DNA from: Lachnospiraceae bacterium
Lineage (GTDB): Bacteria > Bacillota > Clostridia > Lachnospirales > Bianqueaceae
DNA: 64,000 bases
Assembly (NCBI GenBank): GCA_022794035.1
Contig: JAAWDX010000004.1
Coordinates: 86,291-150,290 of the forward strand
Direction of reading: 5' to 3'
Below are positions 17,129 to 25,779 of the stretch, one piece after another. Under the pieces are notes generated by a model. It saw only the letters and a program-made list of their open reading frames with translations. It was not told where the DNA came from and ran no database searches. The position numbers and the translations under genes were made by a program. Position 1 is the stretch's first letter. Each line of letters starts with the position of its first letter.

Positions 17129-18307
17129 ATGCTTTATGATATTATGCAGAAAAACGAAAAGCTGGTTATAGGCCTGATGAGCGGAACTTCTGCAGATGGC
17201 ATAGACGCCGTACTGGTAAAAATCAGCGGCCATGGCATCGAAACAAAGGTAGAGCAGCTCGCTTTTGTCAGCCCTCCCTATACCGAAGAGGTCAGGGAAC
17301 GCATTTTACAGGTCGCTGCCGGGAACTTTGGCGGAAGTCAGGAGCTTTGCTTAATGAACGTATTGCTTGGCGAATTATTCGCCGATGCCTGTCTCATGCT
17401 CTGTGAAAAAGCCGGCATCCAGCCAAGCGATGTCGACTTAATCGGAACTCACGGGCAGACGGTATATCACATTCCTACCGCTCAGCCCTATCTGGGTCAT
17501 TCCATTACGGCAACCCTTCAGATCGGTGAACCCTCTGTACTCTGCGAACGGCTCGGCATCCTTACCGTATCCGATTTTCGCGTACGCGATGTAGCGGCTG
17601 GCGGCTTCGGCGCGCCTCTTGTGCCCTATACTGAGTACATTTTATACAGCGACCCGACGCGCCATGTCGGACTGCAAAACATCGGCGGTATCGGCAATAT
17701 CACCGTCTTGCCCGCCGGCGGGAAATTAGACGACCTCACTGCCTTTGATACCGGTCCTGGTAATATGCTGATGGACAGCGTTGTAGGTCAGATTACCAAT
17801 GGACGTCTTCGCTACGATGAGGGCGGTAAAATTGCTGCCAGCGGTCGGGTCAGCGAAGCCCTTCTTGAAAAACTAATGCAGGATCCTTACTTAAAGCAAA
17901 CCCCTCCTAAAACAACCGGACGTGAATATTACGGGCAGGATTTTGTCCGCAAAATTATGCAGGATGGTCAGGCGCTTTCTCTATGTGATGCTGACATTTT
18001 GGCAACCACCACGATGTTTACAGCTGCCTCGATTGCTTACTCCGTAAACCATCACTGCCAGCCGAAACCGCAGCGCTTGATTGTGGGCGGCGGCGGCAGC
18101 CTAAATCCCACCTTAATGCAGATGATCGCTTCCTGTCTGCCTCAGGTAGAGGTCATGACCAACGAGGATCTTGGTCTTGACAGCAGCGCAAAAGAGGCCG
18201 TAGCCTTTGCCCTGCTTGCTAATGAAACCATCCATAGCCAGTGCAATAACGCCCCGGCAGCTACCGGAGCCAAGCATCCAGTCATTATGGGTAAAATCTG
18301 TCAGTAA
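17129..18307 (+). CDS. anmK: Anhydro-N-acetylmuramic acid kinase
   Basis: This 392-residue protein has the AnmK signature GLMSGTSADGIDA at about residues 15-27, DLIGTHGQTVYH near 108, and FDTGPGNMLMD near 206. A glycine-rich phosphate loop (IVGGGGSLNP) lies near residue 317. The enzyme opens the 1,6-anhydro ring of anhMurNAc and phosphorylates it, producing MurNAc-6-phosphate in peptidoglycan recycling. The C-terminus is slightly longer than in E. coli AnmK (369 residues). It is followed 20 bases later by a beta-lactamase-fold hydrolase, probably co-transcribed. Confidence 0.95.
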   Translation: MLYDIMQKNEKLVIGLMSGTSADGIDAVLVKISGHGIETKVEQLAFVSPPYTEEVRERILQVAAGNFGGSQELCLMNVLLGELFADACLMLCEKAGIQPSDVDLIGTHGQTVYHIPTAQPYLGHSITATLQIGEPSVLCERLGILTVSDFRVRDVAAGGFGAPLVPYTEYILYSDPTRHVGLQNIGGIGNITVLPAGGKLDDLTAFDTGPGNMLMDSVVGQITNGRLRYDEGGKIAASGRVSEALLEKLMQDPYLKQTPPKTTGREYYGQDFVRKIMQDGQALSLCDADILATTTMFTAASIAYSVNHHCQPKPQRLIVGGGGSLNPTLMQMIASCLPQVEVMTNEDLGLDSSAKEAVAFALLANETIHSQCNNAPAATGAKHPVIMGKICQ

Positions 18308-18327
18308 ATACAAAGGAGTATCATTAT

Positions 18328-19386
18328 ATGGCATCATCTTTATCTCATGCAGAAGCTTTACTAGAGCAGGGGCTTCGCGATCGGGTCTATTCCGGTGCTG
18401 CGCTTGCAATTGGAAATGCAGAGCAGGTATTTGTTTCTCACACAGTCGGGCATGTTTCTTATGAGGAAAACGCCGCCCCCATTACCTCCTCTACTCTTTT
18501 TGATATGGCCAGCATCTCTAAAATTCTGGGAACGACCTTCTGCGCATTTCATATGATTGAGGAAGGCCGTCTATGTCTTCAGGATTCGTTAGCGGACTTC
18601 TTTTCTGATGTGCCCGAAGATAAACAGGATATTACTATCTATCATCTTATGACGCATACCAGCGGCCTACCGGCTGAGCTCTTTCTCTGGAAGCTCTGCC
18701 AGACGCCTGAGCAGGTAGTTTCGGCCATTCTAAATGCGCCACTAGATTTTCCCATCGGAAGCAATATTCAATATAGCTGTATGGGCTATATTCTGCTTGG
18801 CAAAATCATGGAAGGCATTACCGGGCGCAGTCTGGATCAGCTGGCTAAGGAATGGACCTTTGATCCTCTCGGTATGCGGGCCACAGGATATCGTCCTGTA
18901 TCTGCCTGCTCTCCTGATCCTTCCATCGCCTATACGGAAACGATGACGCTATCCGGCCCCGGCCTTCCCGGTGTGGTACATGACGAAAATGCTAGATTCT
19001 TAAACGGTATTTCCGGCAACGCCGGTGTTTTCTCTAATTTAGATGATATGATTCTTTTCGCTCAGATGCTTTCTCAAAAAGGAAAACCTCTGATCAGCCG
19101 CCGTCTGATGGAACTTGCCTGCCGTAATTATACGCCCGGGCTGGATGAAAACCGCGGCCTTGGATTTCAGCTGAGCGGTCCGGCGCCTACCTTTTTTGGC
19201 GATCTCTTTGGAAATGACGGGATTGGACATACTGGATATACCGGTACTTCCCTTGCCGTGGACCCTCACAGCGGCCTATATGTCGTACTGCTGACGAATC
19301 GGGTGCATCCTACCCGTGATAATGCAGGGCTGACGCGGCTGCGGCATCAGATTCACAATGCAGCTGTGGCAGAATTTCTTCACTAA
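18328..19386 (+). CDS. Beta-lactamase-fold serine hydrolase, possible muropeptide amidase
   Basis: This 352-residue protein belongs to the class C beta-lactamase/DD-peptidase superfamily. The nucleophile motif S62-I-S-K65 and a YSCMGY motif standing for the Y-x-N element near residue 148 are visible, with a C-terminal HTGYTGTS matching the H/K-T-G triad. There is no signal peptide, so it should be cytoplasmic. Next to anmK, a role in peptidoglycan recycling is likely, comparable to the AmiE-type MurNAc-L-alanine amidases of this superfamily. That specificity is inferred from context only. A GGAG site precedes the ATG. Confidence 0.82.
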   Translation: MASSLSHAEALLEQGLRDRVYSGAALAIGNAEQVFVSHTVGHVSYEENAAPITSSTLFDMASISKILGTTFCAFHMIEEGRLCLQDSLADFFSDVPEDKQDITIYHLMTHTSGLPAELFLWKLCQTPEQVVSAILNAPLDFPIGSNIQYSCMGYILLGKIMEGITGRSLDQLAKEWTFDPLGMRATGYRPVSACSPDPSIAYTETMTLSGPGLPGVVHDENARFLNGISGNAGVFSNLDDMILFAQMLSQKGKPLISRRLMELACRNYTPGLDENRGLGFQLSGPAPTFFGDLFGNDGIGHTGYTGTSLAVDPHSGLYVVLLTNRVHPTRDNAGLTRLRHQIHNAAVAEFLH

Positions 19387-19401
19387 TTGATATCATAAAA
19401 A

Positions 19402-19446
19402 CGGAAGCGTTATCCCCGATCGGTGGTAAACGCTTCCGCTTTTTTA
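19402..19446. terminator. Terminator between the serine hydrolase and truA
   Basis: CGGAAGCGT pairs with ACGCTTCCG, with further partial pairing inside, followed by CTTTTTT on the plus strand. On the minus strand an AAAA-rich start gives a weak U-tract. It lies between convergent genes. Confidence 0.8.
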
Positions 19447-20181
19447 ATATTCGACTTCCATTAGCATCAGGCCGCTGGAGGGCGCTGTGAAACCGGCGTT
19501 TCTGCGATCCTTTCCTGCCAGCATGGCAGGGACGTCGCTGGGGAGCTTCTCTCCCATGCCAATTTCGATCAATGTGCCAACCATAATACGAACCATATTA
19601 TATAAAAATCCATTTCCGGTAATCGTAATGCGAATTTCCGGCTCCAGCTCTTCGATATTGATTTCATATATAGTTCTGACCGTTGACTTTTTGAGCCGTT
19701 TATTAGAACAAAAGGCTTTAAAATCATGTTCGCCGATCCAATACAGCGCTGCCTCCTTCATTCGGTCTGTATTTAAAGGCTCTGCAAGCTCATACACAAA
19801 ATTTTTTTCAAACACATTGGAAATGCAGCTATTCCAGATCCGATACTGATAGGTTTTGCGTTTCACATTAAAACGGCTATGGAACCGATCCGGCACTCTT
19901 TCCACACGGCTTACCGCAATGTCCTTTGGCAGGTAGCGGTTTAGGTATTCTAAAATTTCCTCGGGATCCATCTCAACGGGCACATGGAAATTCGCAACCT
20001 GACCAAAGGCATGGGCACCCGCATCGGTACGTCCTGAGCCAATGACTTCGACCGGAATCGTAAACAAACGCTCTAAAATGGCTTCCAGCTTGCCTTGAAT
20101 CGTGTTTTCTGTATTCCCTTGTCTCTGCCAGCCATTATATTTCGTCCCTACATACTGAATGGTTAATTTATAATTTGCCAT
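19444..20181 (-). CDS. truA: tRNA pseudouridine(38-40) synthase TruA
   Basis: This 245-residue protein has the TruA catalytic motif GSGRTDAGAHAFGQVANF near residue 50, where the aspartate attacks the uridine. FNVKRKTYQYRIWN near 105 and the C-terminal FLYNMVRIMVGTLIEIG are also conserved. It modifies U38-40 in the anticodon arm of several tRNAs. It starts 18 bases after the phosphofructokinase gene and probably shares its transcript. Confidence 0.97.
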   Translation of the reverse strand: MANYKLTIQYVGTKYNGWQRQGNTENTIQGKLEAILERLFTIPVEVIGSGRTDAGAHAFGQVANFHVPVEMDPEEILEYLNRYLPKDIAVSRVERVPDRFHSRFNVKRKTYQYRIWNSCISNVFEKNFVYELAEPLNTDRMKEAALYWIGEHDFKAFCSNKRLKKSTVRTIYEINIEELEPEIRITITGNGFLYNMVRIMVGTLIEIGMGEKLPSDVPAMLAGKDRRNAGFTAPSSGLMLMEVEY

Positions 20182-20199
20182 TATAGATTGACCGCTTTC

Positions 20200-21411
20200 T
20201 TAATGCTTCCGGTATAGAAAAACCGGCAAGCCATTTTCCATCACAGGCCGTGACTCTCCCTGAATCAAGGGAAGGGCATACTGAACAAATTCCTGCGTAA
20301 TGTCACTGCCGTCTTCACTGATCCAGGCTTTGGGAAACAGCTTTTCCTGGTTGCAAACCTGTGACACATCTACTGCCTTGTACTGCATTACATAAGAATC
20401 GGCAGCCCTGCGCTCCATTCCAATCATCACGCCGCTTTCTCCCTGAAGCGCCAGACTCACGCCCTCTTCGCCGCAGCGCTGCGCTTCCTCCACATCGGTA
20501 AGCGAGGCCTCGATCGCATTAGAGCGCTGCGTAATGTTGAGTTCTACAGAACGAACCTTGACTCCCAGCCGCTGCTTGATTGTATTTTCCAATATTTTTC
20601 CACAGCCGGTTAAATTTTTATGGCCGAAAACATCCGTTGCAATTTCCTGTTCATATTCACATATCAGCTTGCCAGACTGATCATGAATTCCCTCTGATAC
20701 ACAGATAATCAGATTCTGTTTCGATTCCAAAAGTGTCTTTACGCGGATAAGCATGTCCTCTAAATCAAAATCAGCTTCCGGCAGATAAATTAACACCGGA
20801 TTGTCTCCTTCATATTTTCTGGCCAAGACAGAGGCGGCTGTAAGCCATCCAGCAGATCTTCCCATGATTTCAACAATCGTAACCGATTTTGTATGATAAA
20901 CCTCTGAGTCCAAAACCATTTGCCGTACCATGGAAGCAACAAATTTTGCGGCACTGCCAAAACCAGGCGTATGGTCTGTCATGATGAGATCATTGTCGAT
21001 TGTTTTAGGAATCCCAATAAAGCGGATATCCGAATGAATTTGCTTAGCATAGCGGGACAGCTTGCTTACTGTATCCATAGAATCATTGCCGCCTATGTAC
21101 AAAAAATAACCGATATGATAGCGGTTAAGCTGCTCAAAGATCTGCGCATACACGGCATGGCTTAGATCTTCTGGAAGCTTATAGCGGCAGGAACCCAGAT
21201 AGGCCGCCGGCGTTGTACGCAGCAGCATAGCCTCCTGATCAGAAAGGCAGCTTAAGTCCAGTACCTGATCCTGCAGGAATCCTTCAATTCCATTGACCAT
21301 TCCTATGACTTTGTGCTGAGCAGCTCTTCCGGCTTTAAGCACACCATATAAACTGCTGTTAATCACTGCGGTAGGCCCACCGGATTGTCCAACCAAAATA
21401 TTCTTCTTCAT
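20200..21411 (-). CDS. 6-phosphofructokinase, likely pyrophosphate-dependent
   Basis: This 403-residue protein has the PFK signatures GQSGGPTAVINSS at the N-terminus, IGGNDSMDTV near residue 105 and GIPKTIDNDL near 135. The second aspartate-type position (D in GGND) and the lysine of PKTIDND are the pair that marks PPi-dependent enzymes; ATP-dependent PFK has glycine at both. The first D of the usual GGDD is replaced by N. The enzyme phosphorylates fructose 6-phosphate, reversibly if PPi is the donor. It has its own promoter and leads truA. Confidence 0.9.
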   Translation of the reverse strand: MKKNILVGQSGGPTAVINSSLYGVLKAGRAAQHKVIGMVNGIEGFLQDQVLDLSCLSDQEAMLLRTTPAAYLGSCRYKLPEDLSHAVYAQIFEQLNRYHIGYFLYIGGNDSMDTVSKLSRYAKQIHSDIRFIGIPKTIDNDLIMTDHTPGFGSAAKFVASMVRQMVLDSEVYHTKSVTIVEIMGRSAGWLTAASVLARKYEGDNPVLIYLPEADFDLEDMLIRVKTLLESKQNLIICVSEGIHDQSGKLICEYEQEIATDVFGHKNLTGCGKILENTIKQRLGVKVRSVELNITQRSNAIEASLTDVEEAQRCGEEGVSLALQGESGVMIGMERRAADSYVMQYKAVDVSQVCNQEKLFPKAWISEDGSDITQEFVQYALPLIQGESRPVMENGLPVFLYRKH

Positions 21412-21453
21412 TCCCCTTCATTCCTCTCTGCCATTTCGTCTTTAATCATGTGT

Positions 21454-21482
21454 ATTATACGGTATCCACTCTATAAAGTCAA
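21454..21482 (-). promoter_or_regulatory. Promoter of the phosphofructokinase-truA unit
   Basis: TTGACT and TATAAT are separated by 17 bases on the minus strand, with the -10 about 42 bases before the PFK start. Confidence 0.8.
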
Positions 21483-21513
21483 TTTATGTTGTTGATAAAG
21501 TTTCATAAAACTC

Positions 21514-21542
21514 TTGACAATCTATGATAACTATACTATAAT
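21514..21542 (+). promoter_or_regulatory. Promoter of the tRNA-Thr gene
   Basis: A perfect TTGACA, a 17-base spacer and a perfect TATAAT precede the tRNA 5' end by 12 bases. This is a full sigma-A consensus, as expected for a stable-RNA gene. Confidence 0.9.
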
Positions 21543-21554
21543 AATCAAGCATTT

Positions 21555-21627
21555 GCTTCCATGGCTCAGTAGGTAGAGCGACGCACTCGTAATGCGTAGG
21601 TCATCGGTTCGAATCCGATTGGAAGCT
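21555..21627 (+). tRNA. tRNA-Thr (anticodon CGU)
   Basis: The acceptor arms GCTTCCA and TGGAAGC pair fully. The D arm has GCTC/GAGC, the anticodon stem ACGCA/TGCGT holds the loop CTCGTAA (anticodon CGT, reading ACG), and the T arm has ATCGG-TTCGAAT-CCGAT. The 3' CCA is not encoded. A T-run follows at once and would terminate the single-gene transcript. Confidence 0.95.
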
Positions 21628-21672
21628 TTTTTTATTGTTTATTTTCCATATTTCTTTTTGGTGCCCGTGTGC

Positions 21673-21723
21673 ATAAAAATAGGCTGCTGCTCCAGTAGAT
21701 CTCTTCTACTTTTGCAACAGCCT
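21673..21723 (-). terminator. Terminator after dapA
   Basis: On the minus strand AGGCTGTTGC pairs with GCAGCAGCCT (one mismatch), with an inner AGTAGA/TCTACT helix. ATTTTTAT follows. It starts 8 bases after the dapA stop and would end the his-aro-efp-dapA block. Confidence 0.85.
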
Positions 21724-21730
21724 TTTGTTC

Positions 21731-22612
21731 TTATAGAAGCTTCATTATGCGAAGCGTCTCTTCCAGATGCTGCCGGTTTTTTTCTTCCATCGTTGTCAGC
21801 GGAAGCCGGCACTCTCCAACCTGCATTCCCAGCATGTTCATCGCTTCTTTTACAGGAATGGGACTGGTCTCGCAGAATAATACCTTAATCAGCGGAAGAA
21901 GCTCGATCTGCGTCGCCGCTGCTTTGCTATACTCTCCGCTTAAGCATGCATGCATCATCGAGGATACCTGATTAGGCAGAAGATTGGCTACTACCGAAAT
22001 AACACCGCTTCCTCCCATACTCATCAAAGGAACCGCTAAGCCATCTTCTCCCGAGTACACCTGTACTTCAGGGCCGCATAGCTGAAAGATCTCGCCTACC
22101 TGATTAAAATTGCATTCTTTAACACCAATAATATTATCGCATGCCTCCATCAAAGAAGCTACCGTAGATGGCTCCATATTCATCCCGGTACGTCCCGGCA
22201 CATTATATAGAATGATCGGCACGGAAACCGCTTTGGCAATGCGCTTATAATGCTCAATCAGACCCTTCTGCGTGGTCTTATTATAATAAGGCGTTACGCT
22301 CAAAAGTCCGTCGGCTCCTGCTTCTTCTGCCATACGGCTCAGTTCAGCCCCATGCTTGGTATCATTCGAGCCACATCCGGCAATGACAGGAATTCTATGC
22401 CGCACCGTCTCTACCGTATGCCGGATCACATCAATCTGCTCTTCATCCGTCATAACCGAGGCTTCCCCTGTTGTACCCGTGATGATAATCGCATCTGTTC
22501 CGCCTTGTATCTGAAATTCTAAAAGCTCATCCAGTTTTTGGAAATCAACACCAGTTTCATTAAATGGAGTGATCAATGCTACGCCGGATCCTTTAAACAC
22601 CGACTTTGCCAT
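21731..22612 (-). CDS. dapA: 4-hydroxy-tetrahydrodipicolinate synthase
   Basis: The protein has the DapA motifs GTTGEASVMT near residue 45, SVTPYYNKTTQKGL near 105, YNVPGRTGMNM near 134 and the Schiff-base lysine in GVKECN near 161. It condenses pyruvate with aspartate semialdehyde in lysine and diaminopimelate synthesis. I place the start at the ATG at 22612 (293 residues), which has a GAGG site and the normal family length. An ATG 17 codons upstream would add an atypical tail. It is 90 bases after efp and before a terminator. Confidence 0.96.
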   Translation of the reverse strand: MAKSVFKGSGVALITPFNETGVDFQKLDELLEFQIQGGTDAIIITGTTGEASVMTDEEQIDVIRHTVETVRHRIPVIAGCGSNDTKHGAELSRMAEEAGADGLLSVTPYYNKTTQKGLIEHYKRIAKAVSVPIILYNVPGRTGMNMEPSTVASLMEACDNIIGVKECNFNQVGEIFQLCGPEVQVYSGEDGLAVPLMSMGGSGVISVVANLLPNQVSSMMHACLSGEYSKAAATQIELLPLIKVLFCETSPIPVKEAMNMLGMQVGECRLPLTTMEEKNRQHLEETLRIMKLL

Positions 22613-22702
22613 AATAATCCTCATTTCTGCACCGCTTTTGATACATCCATCACTTTGCCTCAAGCGGTACGCAGATGCAAAGCGTCTATCTCCTGACTCT
22701 GC

Positions 22703-23272
22703 TTAGTTAGCTCTTCCTAAATATTCTCCGGTACGCGTATCAATTTTGATCTTGCTTCCGATATTGATGAAAAGGGGCACATTGATCGTGGCACCTGTTT
22801 CCAGCGTCGCGGGCTTCATCACGTTGGTAGCAGTATCACCTTTGATACCGGGCTCTGTATGCGTAACCTCCAGCTCTACAAAAAGCGGCGGCTCTACTCC
22901 GAATACGTTTCCATTATGAGATAGAATCTTGACAGATTCATTTTCCTTTACAAACCGAAGCGCATCTCCCAGCTGCTCCTGATTGAGGCCGATCTGCTCA
23001 TAGGTCTCGTTATCCATAAAGTAGAACAGGTCGCCGTCATTATACAGATACTCCATATCTTTGCGGTCGATATGCGCCCGATCCACCTTTTCTGTGGGAC
23101 GGAAGGTCCGCTCGATGACACCGCCATCAATTATATTTTTTAATTTGGTGCGTACAAACGCCGCTCCTTTTCCCGGTTTTACATGTTGAAATTCAATAAT
23201 CGTATAGATATTGCCTTCCATCTCGATCGTAACGCCATTTCTAAATTCGCCAGCGCTAAGTACATCTGCCAT
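22703..23272 (-). CDS. efp: Elongation factor P
   Basis: This 189-residue protein has the three-domain EF-P layout. The domain I loop [14 protein letters not shown] holds the lysine at the tip that contacts the P-site tRNA. The C-terminal [28 protein letters not shown] is the family signature. EF-P relieves ribosome stalling at polyproline. An AGGAGG site precedes the ATG. The 90 bases separating it from aroKQ could hold a separate promoter, although I see no clear consensus there. Confidence 0.97.
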   Translation of the reverse strand: MADVLSAGEFRNGVTIEMEGNIYTIIEFQHVKPGKGAAFVRTKLKNIIDGGVIERTFRPTEKVDRAHIDRKDMEYLYNDGDLFYFMDNETYEQIGLNQEQLGDALRFVKENESVKILSHNGNVFGVEPPLFVELEVTHTEPGIKGDTATNVMKPATLETGATINVPLFINIGSKIKIDTRTGEYLGRAN

Positions 23273-23362
23273 AGTTCATTCCTCCTAAGAATTCATCTAC
23301 AAATTGTAAAATACAAAAATACGTCATTTAAGTCTATAGTTTACCTGATTCTTTTCAAATTT

Positions 23363-24337
23363 TCAACTGTTTTTTTGTAAAAATTCCTTGACCCGTATGA
23401 GCCCCTCTCGGTAAGAAGCAAATCCAAGTCCGCTGATCTGGGCAATGCATACCGCCTCCGTCACACTAACATGACGAAAATCCTCGCGCTCCTGAATATC
23501 AGACAGATGCACTTCCACCGTAGGAATCTGCACCGATGCGATCGCATCCCGCAGCGCATAGCTATAATGCGTCAAGGCTCCCGGATTGATTACGATTCCA
23601 TCCACTCCTTCATAATATGCATTCTGCAGCTCATCAATCAGATTGCCCTCATGATTCGACTGCATACAGCGAACCTTTAGGCCCAGCTTTGCTCCCTCCT
23701 GCTCCACATAGGAAACAAGCGCTGCATAATTCTGTGTTCCATATACAGCAGGCTCCCGAATTCCCAAAAAGTTTAAATTGGGTCCATTCATGACCAAAAC
23801 CTTCTTCGGCTCCAAAGAGTCCGCTAGCTTCTGTGCGATTTCTTCTGCGCTCATGTGCTCTGCCTCCTGTCTTTTAGTCGCCGCTCCTTCATAAAATGGC
23901 CTGCGGTACGTCATCATCTCTGTGATACGCTTTCTTTTCTCTTCTTCTGTGGCAGCGGTTTCCAAAAGGGGTCTGCTATGATCCTCTCGAAGCCGCTGAT
24001 AAACCTCTTCCGGGCTTACATCCAGCCAGATAACCTCTGCCTGCTTTTCCTTAAGTAAACGGGCATTTTTCTGCTGCAGTATTGTCCCTCCGCCTAATGC
24101 TATAATATGCCCGCTTGTGCACAAAAGTTCCTCCAAAAGCTTATTTTCAATTTCCCTAAAATAGGCTTCTCCGTGCATATTAAAAATCTGTGATACCGAC
24201 TGTCCCTCTCTGTCTTCAATCTCCTGATCGAGGTCAAGGAAAACACGGCCGCTTTTTTGCGCTAAGAGCTCTCCGACTGTTGTTTTGCCGCATCCCATAT
24301 ATCCAATCAAATAGATATTTTCTTTTCCTCTATTCAT
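23363..24337 (-). CDS. Fused shikimate kinase - type II 3-dehydroquinate dehydratase
   Basis: This 324-residue protein joins two shikimate enzymes. Residues 1 to about 175 are shikimate kinase, with Walker A GYMGCGKTTVGE, the DLDQEIEDREG and RPLLE motifs, and GGGT. From about 180 on it is a type II dehydroquinase, with VLVMNGPNLNFLG, REPAVYG, QSNHEGNLID, NPGALTHYSYALRDA and EVHLSDIQ. The start is the ATG at 24337, which has a CGGAGG site 7 bases upstream and overlaps the preceding stop by 8 bases. It carries out steps 3 and 5 of the pathway, and its upstream neighbour encodes step 4. Confidence 0.94.
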   Translation of the reverse strand: MNRGKENIYLIGYMGCGKTTVGELLAQKSGRVFLDLDQEIEDREGQSVSQIFNMHGEAYFREIENKLLEELLCTSGHIIALGGGTILQQKNARLLKEKQAEVIWLDVSPEEVYQRLREDHSRPLLETAATEEEKRKRITEMMTYRRPFYEGAATKRQEAEHMSAEEIAQKLADSLEPKKVLVMNGPNLNFLGIREPAVYGTQNYAALVSYVEQEGAKLGLKVRCMQSNHEGNLIDELQNAYYEGVDGIVINPGALTHYSYALRDAIASVQIPTVEVHLSDIQEREDFRHVSVTEAVCIAQISGLGFASYREGLIRVKEFLQKNS

Positions 24338-25760
24338 TGCTGAGCCTCCGTTTAGCAAGCAGCTGGAACCGGGCATGCATTCGTTTCTTTTCCTTTTCTT
24401 TAAAGTTCTTGCCCGTCCAGATCTCATAAGACCGAAGCCCCTGATAAAACAGCATGGAAAGCCCTCCTACTGAAAAACCGCCATATTCCCGCACTTTGCG
24501 GCAAAAAGCGGATTCCAGCGGATTAAATACCATATCAGCCGCATACCGAATCTGCCGGTAAAAGGCCTCGTTATACACTGGCAGCGTATCAATATCCGGA
24601 TACATCCCTGCTGCCGTTGTCTGCAGCACAATCGGAAATGGCTCCTGCAGCAGCTCTTCTGCTGTGATACAGCGCATCCTCATGACTTCCTGCTGATTAA
24701 GAGACTGCAGCTTCTCCCGAAAATCCTGCAAAAGTTTTTCCGCTCGCTGCGCCGTTCGGTTATACACCACAACCTCCTTAGCCCCCTGCAGGTAACAAAC
24801 CGTCAATGCGCTATGCGCTGCCCCGCCAGCCCCTAGGATGAGGACTTTCTGGCCTTTAATAGGAATCCGGTTGATTTTAAGAAGCTGTGTGAATCCATCC
24901 ACATCTGTATTATATCCCTTATATCCTTTGGGCGACCATTTCAGCGTATTGACCGCCCCAACCAGCCGGGCGCTTTGATCCAGCTCATAGGTGCATGCCA
25001 TGACCGTCTGCTTATGCGGAATCGTTACATTGATTCCGCGAATTCCCAGTCCCCAGGCTCCCTGCATGGCTGACTGCAGATTTTCCGGCTTAACCTGAAA
25101 CGGCATATAAGCATACTGATCGCCGCGCGCCTCGATAAAGATCTGATGAATCATCGGAGAAAGCGTATGCGCAATCGGATCGCCAATCACGGCCAGCAGC
25201 TGCGTAGAGCCGTCCACCCGCATCACGGCTTTCTTTTCTCGGTAATGCCGGATGCGGCCCTTTAAATTCAGATTGAAATGAGCAATCAGGTGCCGCTCTG
25301 GCTCCCGTTTGATTTTCGTCACCCATTCATCCCGCTCTTCTGAAATGGGTTTCACTAAAATACTATAAATTTTCCCTAGATTTCCTGCCCATATATCTGT
25401 AAAAAGCTGATCGCCAATGATGGCAATTTGCTTTGATTTTAGCTTCATTTTCCGCCGGATACGGCCAATCCCGGTTGGAAATGGCTTGCGCGCTTTCCAG
25501 ATCGCCGGCACCGAAAGACGCTCTGCAAAAGACAGCACGCGCTCTTTTTTGCCATTAGAAATAATCCATACCGAAAATCCAACCTCTCGAAGCTGCTTGA
25601 CCAGCTCCTCTGTGGGCTTATTCGGCAAAGGATCGTCATAGGGAGCCAGCGTATTGTCAATATCAAAAAGCAGTCCGCGGATCCCTTTATTCCATAGCTC
25701 ATCATAGTCAATATCAAAAATAGATTTTACATATTCCTTTGGCCTGAATATTTCTAGCAT
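24330..25760 (-). CDS. Fused YqeG-like HAD phosphatase - shikimate dehydrogenase
   Basis: This 476-residue protein joins two domains. Residues 1 to about 175 are a HAD class IIIA phosphatase like YqeG, with the nucleophile motif LLFDIDNTLAP, IISNGKK and GDQLFTDIWAG. From about residue 185 on it is AroE, with GDPIAHTLSPMIH, NVTIPHK (catalytic lysine), GYNTDVDGF, the GAGGAAHSA nucleotide loop, YNRTAQRA and GGLSMLFYQG. The frame is continuous, with no stop between the domains. An internal ATG (MRVDGS) could in principle start AroE alone but lacks a clear binding site. In B. subtilis yqeG and aroE are near neighbours, which suggests how the fusion arose. Confidence 0.92.
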   Translation of the reverse strand: MLEIFRPKEYVKSIFDIDYDELWNKGIRGLLFDIDNTLAPYDDPLPNKPTEELVKQLREVGFSVWIISNGKKERVLSFAERLSVPAIWKARKPFPTGIGRIRRKMKLKSKQIAIIGDQLFTDIWAGNLGKIYSILVKPISEERDEWVTKIKREPERHLIAHFNLNLKGRIRHYREKKAVMRVDGSTQLLAVIGDPIAHTLSPMIHQIFIEARGDQYAYMPFQVKPENLQSAMQGAWGLGIRGINVTIPHKQTVMACTYELDQSARLVGAVNTLKWSPKGYKGYNTDVDGFTQLLKINRIPIKGQKVLILGAGGAAHSALTVCYLQGAKEVVVYNRTAQRAEKLLQDFREKLQSLNQQEVMRMRCITAEELLQEPFPIVLQTTAAGMYPDIDTLPVYNEAFYRQIRYAADMVFNPLESAFCRKVREYGGFSVGGLSMLFYQGLRSYEIWTGKNFKEKEKKRMHARFQLLAKRRLSNE

Positions 25761-25779
25761 ATCCGTAAGCCCTCCCGGT

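Noticed and set aside
21555..21627. The tRNA-Thr gene as an integration site of a mobile element
   Set aside because: No integrase gene and no repeat of the tRNA 3' end is found nearby; both sides carry housekeeping genes.
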